The notes beneath the pieces are model-generated. The model did no database searches. It was not told where the DNA came from and saw only the letters and a list, made by a program, of their open reading frames with translations. Source: Zarea fungicola (Eukaryota; Ascomycota; Sordariomycetes; Hypocreales; Cordycipitaceae). From it: 64,000 bases of DNA. Each line of letters starts with the position of its first letter. The stretch's first letter is position 1. Shown here in pieces: positions 46,283-58,581 of this stretch. The stretch spans positions 124,001 to 188,000 of the forward strand of contig FWCC01000268.1 in NCBI GenBank assembly GCA_900169235.1, in the 5' to 3' direction. The translations under genes were made by a program, and so were the position numbers.

Positions 46283-46851
46283 TCGGATGATTAGTCGGCA
46301 AGGGGTGAAGGAAAACAGACTCTCAAAAGGAGGAGACACTAGACTAGCTGCATCACTTTTAAAGCTTGATTTCTTTTGGATATACTGAATTAAAAGTCGC
46401 ATCACCTCCGCCCTTCTAAAAATTCATAATAGCATTCCTTAGGCCATTTAACTATTTTCTGCTTTTTTTTGTTGTTTAATTTGGGCAATCTTGCTTATTC
46501 CTGGCAGCGTCGATTATGAAACGCAATACATTTGTCGTGTCGCAGGCCAAGCTGCACCGTAACACTCCGTGTTTCAAGACAACCTGAGCTGTCTCCCAGT
46601 CGCCGCCTCTCCTTTCAACATTTTCTCTTCCTTCTCTCCTTTACAAGCAACATCATTTGTCAAAAAGTTTTATAATACCGGAACTACAAAGAAAACACCG
46701 TCATACTAATTTCTTTTCACATTCCGGGCATCTGCGTGCGCTACCTCCACCGGTGCAATCTGCTGAACAGCTGAACATTATACAAACAACAACCAGAGAA
46801 ACACAAGAAAACCGACGAAAAAAATCAAAAGAAGAAGAAAAAACTATTGAA
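46283..46851. other. Intergenic: 3' end of the membrane-protein gene and promoter of the next gene
   Basis: About 0.57 kb. The second half has a CT-rich stretch (about 46595-46645) and then a strongly A-rich leader running up to the ATG at 46852, a common arrangement for expressed fungal genes. No separate gene is seen. Confidence 0.5.
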
Positions 46852-47133
46852 ATGGGCAAATTCGACTTTCTCAAATCTGTCGGCGCAACTGAAGAGGCCG
46901 TCGCCGTCCTCAACGACCAACCCAACCTCTTTACCAACCTCATTCTCGTCCTCATCGGACTCAGCCTCCAGGCAGGCCTACTCTGGTATATTCACTATGC
47001 GACGCTAAAACCGAGCCAGAAGAAGAAGCCGGATACAAAGAGCAGCTCCAGGGCCGGTGGTATGTTAGGTGGCTTGGGTGGTTTGGGCAGGGGACGAGCA
47101 AAAGACAATGCGCGTCGGGGGCCGGGGAAATGA
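46852..47133 (+). CDS. Small single-pass membrane protein, 93 residues, unrecognised
   Basis: The ATG at 46852 follows a purine-rich leader (context AAATGGGC). The protein starts 'MGKFDFLKSVGATEEAV' and has one strong membrane helix, about residues 28-49, rich in Leu, Ile and Val and ending 'LLWYIHY'. A basic tail with KKK, a Gly-rich 'GGMLGGLGGLGRGR' and a final 'RRGPGK' follows. The helix with an adjacent positive cluster suggests an N-out/C-in or tail-anchored small protein of the ER or mitochondria, but no function can be assigned. The frame also stays open upstream of 46852, but that part looks like untranslated leader. The stop faces that of the 451-residue protein, 182 bp away. Confidence 0.75.
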   Translation: MGKFDFLKSVGATEEAVAVLNDQPNLFTNLILVLIGLSLQAGLLWYIHYATLKPSQKKKPDTKSSSRAGGMLGGLGGLGRGRAKDNARRGPGK

Positions 47134-47314
47134 TTTTTCTATTTTCTCTTATTCGAGTTTGAATTATTGTACATCTCTCTCTGCGTGAGACAAATGGCAT
47201 CAGATAGGCATTTCTAATTTCCCCCTTCAATGCTGCATGACGCGGGCTGGCATCTCCATCATTTCACCTAGTCCTTTATTTCAATTATAATTAGATTATT
47301 ATTCTTATTTTCTT

Positions 47315-48792
47315 TCAAATCGAAAATGTTTCTCCCATTACATAAAACTGGCTTCCAAATTCGACCAAACTCCCTGTGTCGCCCCTATATGGATTCCCTC
47401 TACTTTCCGTGGTCAAACTATTAAAGCCATAGCTGCTTAAATTCCCTGTGCCAGATTGAAATCCAGTCGCCAATGCGTCGTAGTCGATCTGAATAATTGG
47501 AGGTGTTCCCTTAGTCTGTGCTATGTCATCACTCTCGTCCAAAACAACTTCATGATCTGGAAAGCGGAGATCTTCGCCGAGGCAAATCAAATCCGATGAA
47601 TCCAACAATAACGCATGGTCCGTTACTCTTTGCATCATTTCGTCCCTCATCTCGTCTGAACGAACAGCTATCCTGGGTGCGGGCACACTCGGAGGTTTAA
47701 CCTGTGAGATAATGGCACTCCACACACGCTGCCCAATGCTTTCCACCGCCAGCCCATTACCTATAAGAGCATCAACCTTTCTCCTTAATCTCGGTGATTG
47801 AGCTTGTTGCATTGCCGTCACTGCATTTGCAACCACATCAATGTGCTGTGCTCGCTCTGATATAGACTATATCAAATTTAGCCTCGTTTATGCTGTTCCG
47901 TTATCGACCCATGCCTACCTTGACATATGGCACATTCAACACCGCCGGTGCTATTTTCACAAGCGCCTGTGCCGTACTATTTTGTCTTATTTTGACGTCG
48001 GCAAAGTGTCGGGTCGAACCTGTGACGAGTGCCGTGAGCGCTGCCCGTACCAGTATTTCAATACTGTGTCCAGGGACCTGTGCAGCAGACCCAATAGTAT
48101 CTCTTCTTTCATTTTGCGGCAAGTCGAGCGCTCCAACAAAGTCCTGCACAGCCACTTGACCTTCTGCGTTGGGGCCACTGCTCGAGAAGAGGCCGCTCTG
48201 GGACCCGCTCACCAGACTCTCATTATCGTTCAGAGATTCGCCATGCTGTCGTCGTTTTCTCTTTCTCAAAGGCTCTGCTGCCGTCGAAATTTCCAAGCGA
48301 CACTCTATGCTTTGTAGCTCAGCCTTAGCCGCGGTCGATGGACAGACCCACGAAGCCGACAAATCAGGGTGCTGGATTGAAAACTCTAGCATAGAATCGT
48401 TGGGTCCGTCACAGTATCGAACTCTTAGTTTCAATCGATTCCATATCTATACTTTTCTTAGCTGCAGACAAAAAATCGGAAGCATCTGTTCGACTATAAA
48501 CAATGCTCTCACGTACGTCGCAACCCTCAATGCAGTTCACCATTGCTTGCTTCTCCAAACGTTGTCCAGATATACGACCGAGTAAATGGATCGATACTCT
48601 TAGCCTGCAGGCAGGTGCCGGTACAATCCACACGTGGTCTCCATCTCGTTGTCGTAAAACATCATCAATGGAGGAAAAGGTGGCATTGGTCGGTGCAGTA
48701 TGACTGCAGAAGCGTAGCGAGGCGCGCACATCAGCCCGCAGACCTCTTCGCTGGCTCTCGACCGCTACAATGGCTAATTGCACATTCGTCAT
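47315..48792 (-). CDS. Unrecognised 451-residue protein
   Basis: Three exons, 48792-48517, 48446-47919 and 47866-47315, with introns of 70 and 52 nt, all in phase 0. The donors are GTACGT and GTAGGC and both acceptors are TATAG; in both cases the intron's final TAG would be an in-frame stop if unspliced, which supports the model. The N-terminal third has 'NVQLAIVAVESQRRGLRADV' and 'IVPAPACRLRVSIHLLGRIS'; a central 'LRKRKRRQHGE' looks like a nuclear localisation signal. Two helical segments follow ('HSIEILVRAALTALV', 'RLRRKVDALIGNG'), and the C-terminus is acidic and Ser/Gly-rich. A nuclear protein is plausible. I recognise no family. An extra 5' exon upstream of 48792 cannot be excluded. Confidence 0.68.
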
Positions 48793-49396
48793 TGATTGCT
48801 TGACATAGAGCAATACAAAATTCAAGGGAGGTAGTGGACACGTAATATTTACATAGCAGATGCATGTTGAAAATTCAATCGCCTACGTTTGTTCATAGAT
48901 TGCAACTGGCCACCAGATCGCTCCTTCCTCATTCGGAGGCAGCCACCAGAAGCCACACTTGCAAGTGAAGACTCATATGCAACCATGTTCATGTACTAAA
49001 AAAAATAAAATAAAAAAAATGTTTAACATAAAAATAAAAGGGTAGTTAATAGAGATGTGTTGAATAGTATGGGTCATATAATATTGTCGTAGCCAAAATA
49101 ATTAAAAAGAAGAAAAAACGCCCCAGAATGATCTCGCATGTCTACATGTCATCGGTTCAATAAAGAGCATAAAATGATCATCTCAAGAGTGGCGAATATG
49201 TTAATGTGCAAAAAAGAAATTGTGAATAGAAAAAGATTGTGTGCATCGCGGCGCAGCCGCATACGGCACGATTGAGACCAATGATCGTAATCAAACGGTG
49301 CTTTGGGGGTTTGCGGGTTGTATACCGGGCTCATGGGGGATATTCGTCGAGGACAAAGGTTTGGCCTGCCAGGACGACGCTTTGGTCCGCCAAACG
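48793..49396. other. Intergenic, AT-rich
   Basis: About 0.6 kb holding the promoter side of the 451-residue gene and the 3' flank of the RasGEF gene. Bases 48995-49120 are strongly A-rich. No gene is visible; the open frames near 49239-49396 are the antisense shadow of the RasGEF end. Confidence 0.5.
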
Positions 49397-52300
49397 CTAT
49401 TTGGCGAACCAGGGAAACTTTTTCTTGGCAGGGTCAAAGGCACCTGCAGAGTTGCCGCTTTCCAACTCGATGCTTCTTTGGTAAATCTCCTCGTCGTCTG
49501 TTGGCATTCGACATCCAAGAATAAGTTCTCTGGTGACAATATTCTTGGCCAGGTTTGGATAGGCCGTGCCCTGGCTCTTCATCAGTGGCAAGAGCACGTC
49601 GCCGAGAACCTCAAACTTTCTCCAGTTGACGCGATCACCGTTTGGCCCGACAAAGGTCTTGCTGCCTTCCTCTGCATTCACCAAGTCACGGAGATGGAGA
49701 GGGATAAACGGGATGCGAGGCAGTGGTGAGTTCTCCCATGCAAGTCGGTACGCTGTATGGCTTTTGTGCGTGCTCATGAGAATTACGGTACGGGCAAATC
49801 GCTTTTGTACATCGGCAGACACAAGCTGTCTAGTCTGTACCAGGCGGTGAATCGCGATGCCATTGATGCCGGCAATCACTGCCGAGAGGCCATTGTAGTT
49901 GTTGAGCTGCCGGAGCTTAATGGCAATGTTCATAAACTTTTCCAGCATTTGCGCTCTATGCTTGGCCTTGTCGCGAAGCAGAATCAGATTGGCTACCCAC
50001 TTTGCAATGTGATTGAAGTGATTAATCATGCGATTGACATTCTTCAAACTCGTGGCCTTTTCCTTTTGCGTGGTCGATAAGCTGACGTAGCGAACAAAGT
50101 CTCGGATACGGATAGAGGAGAAGAGGATCCAGTCGATTCGAGTCAGCTCATCGGCAATCTCATCGTCGGACAGGTCAATAAAAATGTGATAGCGATTTTT
50201 GTTCATGGGATGTAGATCTGCAGGTTCAAGGGACATGGCTTCGCGCTCGTATTCGTCATATGAGTGGAACTGAATTTGTGCGCCTGGTTGGCCGGCAAAG
50301 TCGGGAGGCCCAGGTGCATCCAGGCTGCTATCGCCGTCGTCATCCATATTCACCATACCAATGCTTGCTGAAAGCTCGCTCATTTCTTTGGAAAGTCTCT
50401 CGTCATCTGATTCTGACCCGGTTTGGTCGGTAGTGGCCCAGCCAGTGTCATCATCCTCCATGGTACTTCGCCGCAGGCTCCGTCGCATCTGCTGGGAAGC
50501 AATTGAGAATATCGGCTCGGTTGATAAGTGTTGGATAAATTCAAATAGATTTCTTCTTGTGGAGACCTTTGCAAAGTCGCCTGGGTACAAAGAAACCCAT
50601 TTTGCAACGACTTCAATGATGCGCAGTTGCGTGGCAGTTTTGGAGAGATAGTGCGCCGACTTGTCATCTCGCACGCGATCAAGGCGTGCTAGAATAGAGG
50701 AGAAGAGCTCGGTTGGCGTGGTAAATTTACGATATAGGCACAGGAAAATGTCTGAGAAGTTTATGTCGGCCCTGGAGAGTCGTAGAGCAATAAGGCGATC
50801 AACTAGCTCGTCGAGTGGAACGCCGGTAATCTTGGGCTGTTTCTCGACAATGCTTTCATCGCTCCGTTGGAGTATAGGGGTATCGTCAGAATATGTTTGA
50901 CCCTCACTGTCTGATTCCTCTACGTCCAAAAAGTAATCGGTGCCAGGCTTGTCAGCTCGATATGCCTGCCCCGAGTTCTTTGATGCTCTGGCTCGGTAGC
51001 TGTCGCTGGGTTGCGTGCCAAGCCCTTTGAGGGCAGATAGTTCGGAACTAGCACGACTGTGTTTGCTTTGCTGGCTAATAGGGCGGCCAGCCGACGTATC
51101 TGGGGCTTCCAAGTTGACTGCGGATTGTGCTCGCCGCCGAGGGGCAGTCTCGCTATGTTCTTTATTTGGCGGTGTTAGAGCAAACAACGACTCAATGGGG
51201 CAGATATTATCTTTACCTTTTCTATGGGCAATGGCTGCCTTTAGGATGGTTTGGAGACAAGCCCTTGATACGTCGGCCTTGTCGGCAGATACTTTATATG
51301 TGCCGATGCAGGACTTGAAGACTTTGTGGCTAGCTACACCATCTGCATCGACTTCCCAATCGTCTTCGTCATCTTCACACTTACAAGCCACCAGGGCAGA
51401 CGGTAGATTGGCATTCGTGATGGCAGCTGTAGCTTGGTTAGCAGCTGCAGAAATAATGTACATTTCGGAGCAAGAAGTATTGGACAACATACTCATTGCC
51501 TGTGGAAGAGGGCGAATCGATTCCGGATTTGTGACATCATAGAGCAAGAGAGCAGCATCTGGACGAGGTACGATGTGGCCATTTATTTGCTTTGGCCATT
51601 GTATTGTTTGTGACGAGGCAGTCTGGTCAAAGTTTTCGAGGTCAAGCTCAAAGAGCGAGACACCATGGGTTACATTGTCCACCACAAGCCGTACGCTAGC
51701 AGAGCTTGCTATGGGCGGCCTGGAGAGACCAAGGACTTTTTGAATAAAGGTTGACTTGCCGGCGCCGGCAGAGCCAATGACGGCGATTGTGTAGCTTTCC
51801 ATGGTGGAAACAGCGTGGGTCTACATGCGACAAAAGAGAAGAGCGTTAGCTTTGCAAGTGGGCAAATGTCTCAAAGTAGCCCTGCGGGAGCCGTTGCCGC
51901 CGTGTTGCGCGCATCGTGCGATGCCCGACGACGGCTTGGTAGAATCGATGGGCAGATAGCTGCGCGCAGCCGTAGCCGATGAGGCTCCCGGGGGAAGTCC
52001 TTCGACATGTGCGACAAATTTTGTCGACACGCCAGTTGCAGATTGCGGGTGTGATGCCAGGCAGCACGGCGGCACAACGACAGGGGCAGTTTGAATATAC
52101 GTACCATATACGGCGACGGGTTTATGGTAAGGGATTCTCGACGAGGGGGAGGCCAGCGCGGGCTGGCGGCGCTTTCATCGCCACCGTAATGGTGGTCGGC
52201 AGCCGTGTGCGGGGAGGAGGCACGCTCAAGACGGGAGAAGGAGAGGGATTCGGGGTTTGAGGTTGAGTCGTAATCGTAGCGCAGGAAGAAGGGGTCCTCA

Positions 52301-52803
52301 AGGATGGATATAAAGGATTCGCGATTGGCCGGGTCAGGGCCAGGACCATCGGTCGCAAGATAGGCAGTCGTAGGCGTGAAGGCGCGCGAGGATGCGGTGG
52401 TGGTTGTAGCGGCGGCCGAGGCCAGCGTTGTTGTGTATGATGCGGCCGGCAAAGGAGGCTCGATGGCGGTGCTGGTGGTGGTGGTGCGACTGGAGGTTGG
52501 AGGCGCAGAGTTGCGAAGCAAGGTGATTGCCGATGCAGATGCGCGAGGCGAATTGGGCTCCCTGGTGTGATAAAACGAGGAGGATGAGGATGCGGATGGC
52601 CGAGGAGGCGGCGGTGCAGGGTGACCCCTGCTTGCTGAGGAGCGACGACGCTTAGGAGTATCGGCCGTTTCGCTGGGCGTCGATGTGCGTCGGCCCGCAG
52701 AGTGCGTCTTCAAGGGTGCCTGTAGTGGTGGCGGTTGTGCGCTACTTGGGGGAGCTGGCTGGTGAGTTTCATGAGTTGTTCCATAATCGGAGGAGGGCAT
52801 CAT
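49397..52803 (-). CDS. Ras guanine-nucleotide exchange factor with an N-terminal Ras-like GTPase domain
   Basis: Two exons, 52803-52105 and 51820-49397, joined in phase 0 across a 284-nt intron (donor GTACGT, branch GCTAAC, acceptor TGTAG), give 1040 residues. The first 230 residues are disordered (Pro, Ser, Thr, Ala). A Ras-like domain follows, with the P-loop GSAGAGKST at 249-257. The DxxG switch is not seen, and 'VACKCEDD' stands where NKxD is expected, so nucleotide binding may be weak or altered. A RasGEF_N segment ('LVDRLIALRLSRADINFSD', about 566-690) and a RasGEF catalytic domain ('RIDWILFSSIRIRDFVRY', 'LNNYNGLSAVIAGINGIAIHRL', about 770-1010) complete it. The GEF swaps GDP for GTP on Ras-family proteins at membranes. 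If the intron model is wrong, an ATG at 51802 would still give an 801-residue protein. Confidence 0.9.
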
Positions 52804-55800
52804 TCATTTCGCGCAGCCCGGGGCCGGGAACGGGGAGTTGCGTGTGAGAGGAGAGATTTTTGTTGGAGGGGGAGGGGGCAATGGCAGGAGGAGGGGAGAA
52901 GGGCGTTGAGGGGTTCTTCCAGAGCGCGAGGCAGTGGCAGGAAGAGAGAGAGAGCCACGGGAACCTGTAACGACGCGCGACAAGGCACCAAAGGCGCAGA
53001 TGAACTTGTTAAGGAGGCAGCGCTGGTATTCTGAGGGCTTGATTCCTTTTTAAGAAGTGTAGCGACCGCCTCCAGGGTCCATTAATTGACTTTAATAGTT
53101 GGGGGCGCCGCCATCCAGTGCGCGTTTTCCCCTCCTAGGTATCAGCCATGTAGGGATTCGCCCGCAGCCTATGCAGGTAGGAAGTAGGCTGTAAATTGCA
53201 GCATCATATCCAGATATACATGCATATGTGTGTGCATACAATGGAAATGCATAAAGAATCTGGGACAGGAGGAAAAGTGGCAGCGTCCTTGCAAAATCCC
53301 TGCGGAGACACACAAGCCGTAGACAAGACAACGGGGCAGCAAGCAGAGTGTGCAGTGACCAGAAGAGATTGGGGAAAAAGACATCATTTGACCTACCTAT
53401 GTTCTGCTATCGTTGCTGGTTTTTTTTACTCTCTTTTCCAACATGAATTCTTATTTGTCAACGTCTCGTCTCGTGTCGCAAAATATGCAGTACCAGTACA
53501 AGCTCAGCTCGGTGTAGAACTCGGGGACCGGGAGGAGTAGTGGAAATGGCAGCCGCGTGCGCAAACGTCGCAGATCTGACTGACGGCAAACGTTTGCGGG
53601 AATTTGGAATATCCGTGGCGTGGTAACTCCCAATTGCGATGCCGATCATGCAAACCGCAGCAGATCAAATCAAATACGTGGCGCGCGCGAGGATTTTTGT
53701 TGCAGCAGTACTCGGCGGAGGTAGACAGCCGGAACCTGTGGGTAGCAGAAGCTGGCTGTCACTACCTTACAGCAAGTTCCAGCAAGTTCCAAGTCACCGG
53801 TTATATACCAACACTGGGTCGTTGAACAAAAGTAAAAGTGGACACGATTAGGACATGAATGCAAAGTACGGATTACAGCAGCCAAAAAAGAAGGAGCATG
53901 GAAAAAAGCAAATTATGTTAAACCAAAGACGCCAAAAGAGGGCATGCCAAAGATGTTGAAATACAAGGTACCCCCTGCAGTCCAGTCCTGGCAGGCTCAG
54001 CCTACAGACTTTAGAAGCATAGCAGCCCCCAGCAGACCCCGGCAGGCTGCCCCTCTCTACAAGGACCCCGTGTGAGTTAGTACCCTCGACAAGGCTATGA
54101 TCCTCAGCGACATCCGCTGTGCCCCCGGTCGGCATCAGATGAATTGCCATTGAAAATGATAAGGCGAGCATTTCAACATATTACACCTTGTGCCATTGGC
54201 AGATGTACATATTTATCTGTGCGTGGGTGTGTTTGTGTGTATCAATCCCCTTCTTTTCCGCCTGGGTCGGCTCCGAGCTGCCTGCCATGTGTCGTGGCTG
54301 CTATCAGCCGGCTTCAATGCAGAGAGCATAAAACCCACCCTGAGCTCATTACATGTAGTAACGGTGCAGGGACTGGGCCACGGCAATTCAATCCCATCAT
54401 GCCATAAAATCCCTCTCATTCTACAGCTGTTGAAAAAATTAAATGCCGTCTTCCGGTGCATTGGGACACGCCGAAAAATAAAGCGTATCAGCCCCATTAC
54501 CCCCTAATCATCGTCCCGGCTGCCAGCCCATTTACAAGGGTACGGCTTGGCTGCTCCCGGCGACCCCAGCCGAGGCACCACTTGCATTGACAAGCGATCA
54601 CAGGAAGCGCCCACAGACGTGGCCAGGGGTCATCAAAAAGTTTTTTACATTCAATCATGTAGTTATAGCCTCAAATCTATGTGGAAATATCCCGCACGTA
54701 TACATCGGGGCCCGTACAGTGTCTCATTTCCGAGTGAGCAGCCAGCGGCGATGCCACAAAATTGATTGAAAATACTCTGACGCGTGATTGACTTGACCAG
54801 TGTTTACTGGTACCTCATCAAGTTCACATGTATGAATTGCACATGTACGGAATATGGAGGGAGTATGCCTCCGACAATGGTGAAAAAGGAAAAGAATACA
54901 AGAGAAGCAACGTACGGGTAAAACATGGCTCACAGCTCGTTTGTGAATACCCAAAAAAAAAAAAAAAGGCGAGACAGGTTAGCTTCTGACAAGTTAGTAA
55001 TAAATGTGATATGTGACAACTACCATTGCTTAACTATTAGTTAGTAGGAGTGCGGCGGCGGCCCGCGTGTATGACGGCCCAACGCCTGGGCTCGTCGCGG
55101 ACTCTGTGGATCCTCTTGCTACCCGATACGACTTGATAACTTTCTGACTTGCATTAGGAATAGTAATAACTGCCTCAACGACCGCTCAGCAGGATAAAGA
55201 GGTTCGGATCCGAGTCAATTAGCACTCGAAAGAGGAGATGTAGTTTTTTTTTTGTTAAATAAAACTAGAGACAGTTTTGAATCTGTCGTAGGAGACCCTG
55301 CCAGGGCTTACAGCTGGAGACAACTAAACTGTATATTGGCTTACTGGTAGTCTACACGCGTCCACCCGTTCACTGCCAGCCTGATTCTTCTACTGGCGTG
55401 TTCTATTTTAGAATAATTATTTACATCTATCCTCATACCATCTCTTTTTGGCACCCATGCACTTTAAGAAGCGACTTCCTCAGTCCTCATTCATCCTGGT
55501 AGTCATATCTCTCGTCTGAATCAATTGGTCCAACTGACCATGTTACACTCATTCTAGCCCATTGGTTCCATGCAGCCGCATGATCAAAGCTCCAGCAGCT
55601 AGCTAAGGTAGTTAGCTCAGGTTGGCTCAAGTAGGTAGTCAGTGCCAAGCTTGCACTTGGAAGTTTAAAAAGAACAGCTCGGCAGGCTCCGTGCCGACGG
55701 CCTAGCCCGGAAAGCTACAATACTTAGTAAAACATGTAATTGGCTCGCTCAATTCAACCCCAATCTTTTCTTCGCCTCTTCTTTCATCATTCATTTGGAA

Positions 55801-58581
55801 TGACGTCCGTTGTGAGCACCGGCCAAAGCCGAGCTGTCTACCAAATTCAAGGGCGATCCACTCGCACAGTTGGACTTGCGCCGTGATGGTGCCAGCCTGC
55901 CAGGTGGGTGACATTCCCACCTCGGGTAGAGTTTGTAGTAGGCTTCGACACCCCTCATAGTTGCTTGCATGGCATTGTCCGGAGAACGAAGTTGGCCGGC
56001 TTTGAAGAAAAAATGGCTCAGGCAGTCTGCGCACGAACATTGCTGTCCGCAGGCTGCTCTTGTGCTCGGTAGTAAGCTACAATCTCCCCTAAAAGCATGT
56101 GTTAACCATCGTAAAAGAGAGCACTCTTGTAAGAATTGGGTAATGATGAGGCTCGGTCAACGGCACCGCCGAGACCATTGGCCATGGCACAGACGGTTGT
56201 GCCGAGAAGCTCACTAAAATCAATCACGTTGTCAACCGTAATGGGCGTTCAGGTTGGCACAGCATGTGCAACTGTGCTGGGCATTGGTAAACCGCATATC
56301 TTAGTACCAAAGCAAGCTAATCATAAAGAGCTGTGGGCAGGGTAATAAAGCCAACTAGTTACAGGTAAATTATTGGTAGTGATTCTGTGAACCTTTCCTT
56401 TACTTCCAGCGGGATGCTCGCCACCGCCTCGCCTAATAGGGGAACGCGAGGGTAAGGATTATGCTAGTAAATCGCACTGTCGAAGCTAAAACTGTGCCAC
56501 CCACACAGCAACGGTCGAGGCCAACCCAGTAACATTGAGTTGGAGCCGTGCGCGTGTTAGTTACTCTCCAGATCAATTTGAAATGACCTTCTGCTAGACA
56601 GCGGCTATCCTTCGCCGCAGCAGCTAGTAGTACTGAGAAAGACTTACTTGATCGGGGAGAGCGAACAGCTTGAGAAGAAATTGTACCCGCTACCCCTCAT
56701 CTTGGCTACTCATCTCAGTGTTTATCAGTTGCCGCGCATGAGACGGTGGGGGAGACCACTCGCATGAGCTTCGTTGAGCAGGGTCTCAACGATACTTACT
56801 CATCCCCGTGACCCTTTGCCATATGTCTTGAGTTTACGGACGTACCCTCGAATCACATTAGTGTCTCTCACTATTGTTGTCATTTTGTTATTCCCCGCAA
56901 TTTGTCGCCTTGCTCGAACTTGTAGTTAGATGCGAGTAAGTAACGGCTACCAGTAGAATGTAGGCAAACCCTTGTCGGGCTGCATCTCCAACAACCACAT
57001 GACCTAGTTTCGAGTCAAAGAACGCGCTATTTTTTTGCGCCGCAAATCGACCCAATCTGCTAAAGAAACTACTGATTTTGGGGCTTGGCAGGCTGGGGCC
57101 TCGTCGGCCGCCACCGAGCCACAAAACCACTATAAAACTAGCCTGTATATTCAGTCTGGGTCAAATTAAATGAAGGAAACTCACAGTAATAAAATCCACC
57201 AAGATTAATATTTATCGTTAATGTTAATATATATATAATGTGATAAACACACTAACATTGGACCATCCACAGCCAATACTACAATGCGTTACTATCTGCC
57301 TATCGACCGCCACTTTCAGGCCGCCCTCTTTCAGAGTAAAGAGGGGTTGAGAGCAGCAATACCTGCCGAGTACAATCAAGGTAGAGTAGTTAAGTACGGA
57401 GTAGTAGCTAGTTGAATAATAAAAAGACGCTGGACAGGTCATCGCAGACAAGAAAACGACGTGTTAGAAAAAGCGGCAACCAACCCCACGGTTTGCAGGC
57501 CACAATCTCAGTTCACCTCCCTTCACTACGCAGATTTACGCTACGCTAGTCAATCCGTCTCCGCCCAAACTATCAGCAAGCTGCTAACTAACAGCACCAA
57601 GATGGATGCTAACTAACTAGTAGTTATCCAATGCTGGCCCCAAGCTGGCCCTGTCATGGCCACTTGGTGGCTTTAGGCCCGGGCACGGCGGATCGGCATG
57701 ATCGTTTGCCAAAAGCGGTCGTTCTGAACCGTGATCCAAGCTCCCCCCCATCGTACAAGTTGCTTGTTCCTGTCCTGTGGTTCCCAAACTTCCTCCCGAG
57801 AAAGAGCTCATTTACACCTTCTTGCGGTTGAGTTCACTGTGTTTGAATCTCCCTTTTGTTTGCCTTCATCATTCGAGTTGTACCTTCAGGCTACAACTCG
57901 ATGCCTCTCAATAGGTTTCATTCAACTACGCCCTTGAAAGTGTTTACATGACATCCTCAACTTGGCAGCTTGGCCCCTCCCCCAGCTATATTAAGGCCCC
58001 AACCCTCTTCTCCCTGCCTCTGCTTTCCCCGCAAAGGTCCATTTGAGTTCACATTGAAAAACCCCGGCACCGCCCAATCTTCTTTTATTGGCGTCAAACT
58101 CACTGCTCTCATTTTATTACCTCCTTTAAAATCCCAATCTGTCTTTTGGTCACCGGAGGCAACATTCATTTAGCTTTAAAGTGTCCGTGGCTTTTGACTG
58201 CCAAGGGAGACGATATTCCCCTCCAGTTTTCCAAGATACACGACACGAACAGTCGCAAATTGACCACAAGACTCTGCGTCCATTCCCTACGTGACACTTG
58301 CTCGCCAAGTCACATGGCAGCACTCGTGTGTTTTGTTTGACTCCAAGACATCAACACAAGTATAGTCAGCACCAATAACGAAAGCATAGCTCCAGCTCAC
58401 TTCAGCGGTCCGACATTCATAATTGCTGTAATATCGATCCAGGCCGCCTCAACCACCACCCTCCTCCATATGAATGTGCAGGAATAACGCTCCCTCATTC
58501 ATAAACAAGATACATTCGGCATCAGACGAGCTATTTCTCCTCGGGTTTTCTTGGATACGAAATATAAAGACACCAAATATC
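52804..58581. other. Gene-poor region
   Basis: About 5.8 kb. The first 250 bp (GC-rich with GA-rich tracts) is probably the RasGEF promoter and leader, and the last ~250 bp that of the next gene. In between, only short unsupported frames are present. A TACGGAGTA copy lies at 57395-57403, an A15-type run near 54952-54966 and small tandem motifs near 53772 (GCAAGTTCCA twice) and 55590-55640. No tRNA, rRNA or transposon was recognised. Confidence 0.55.
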
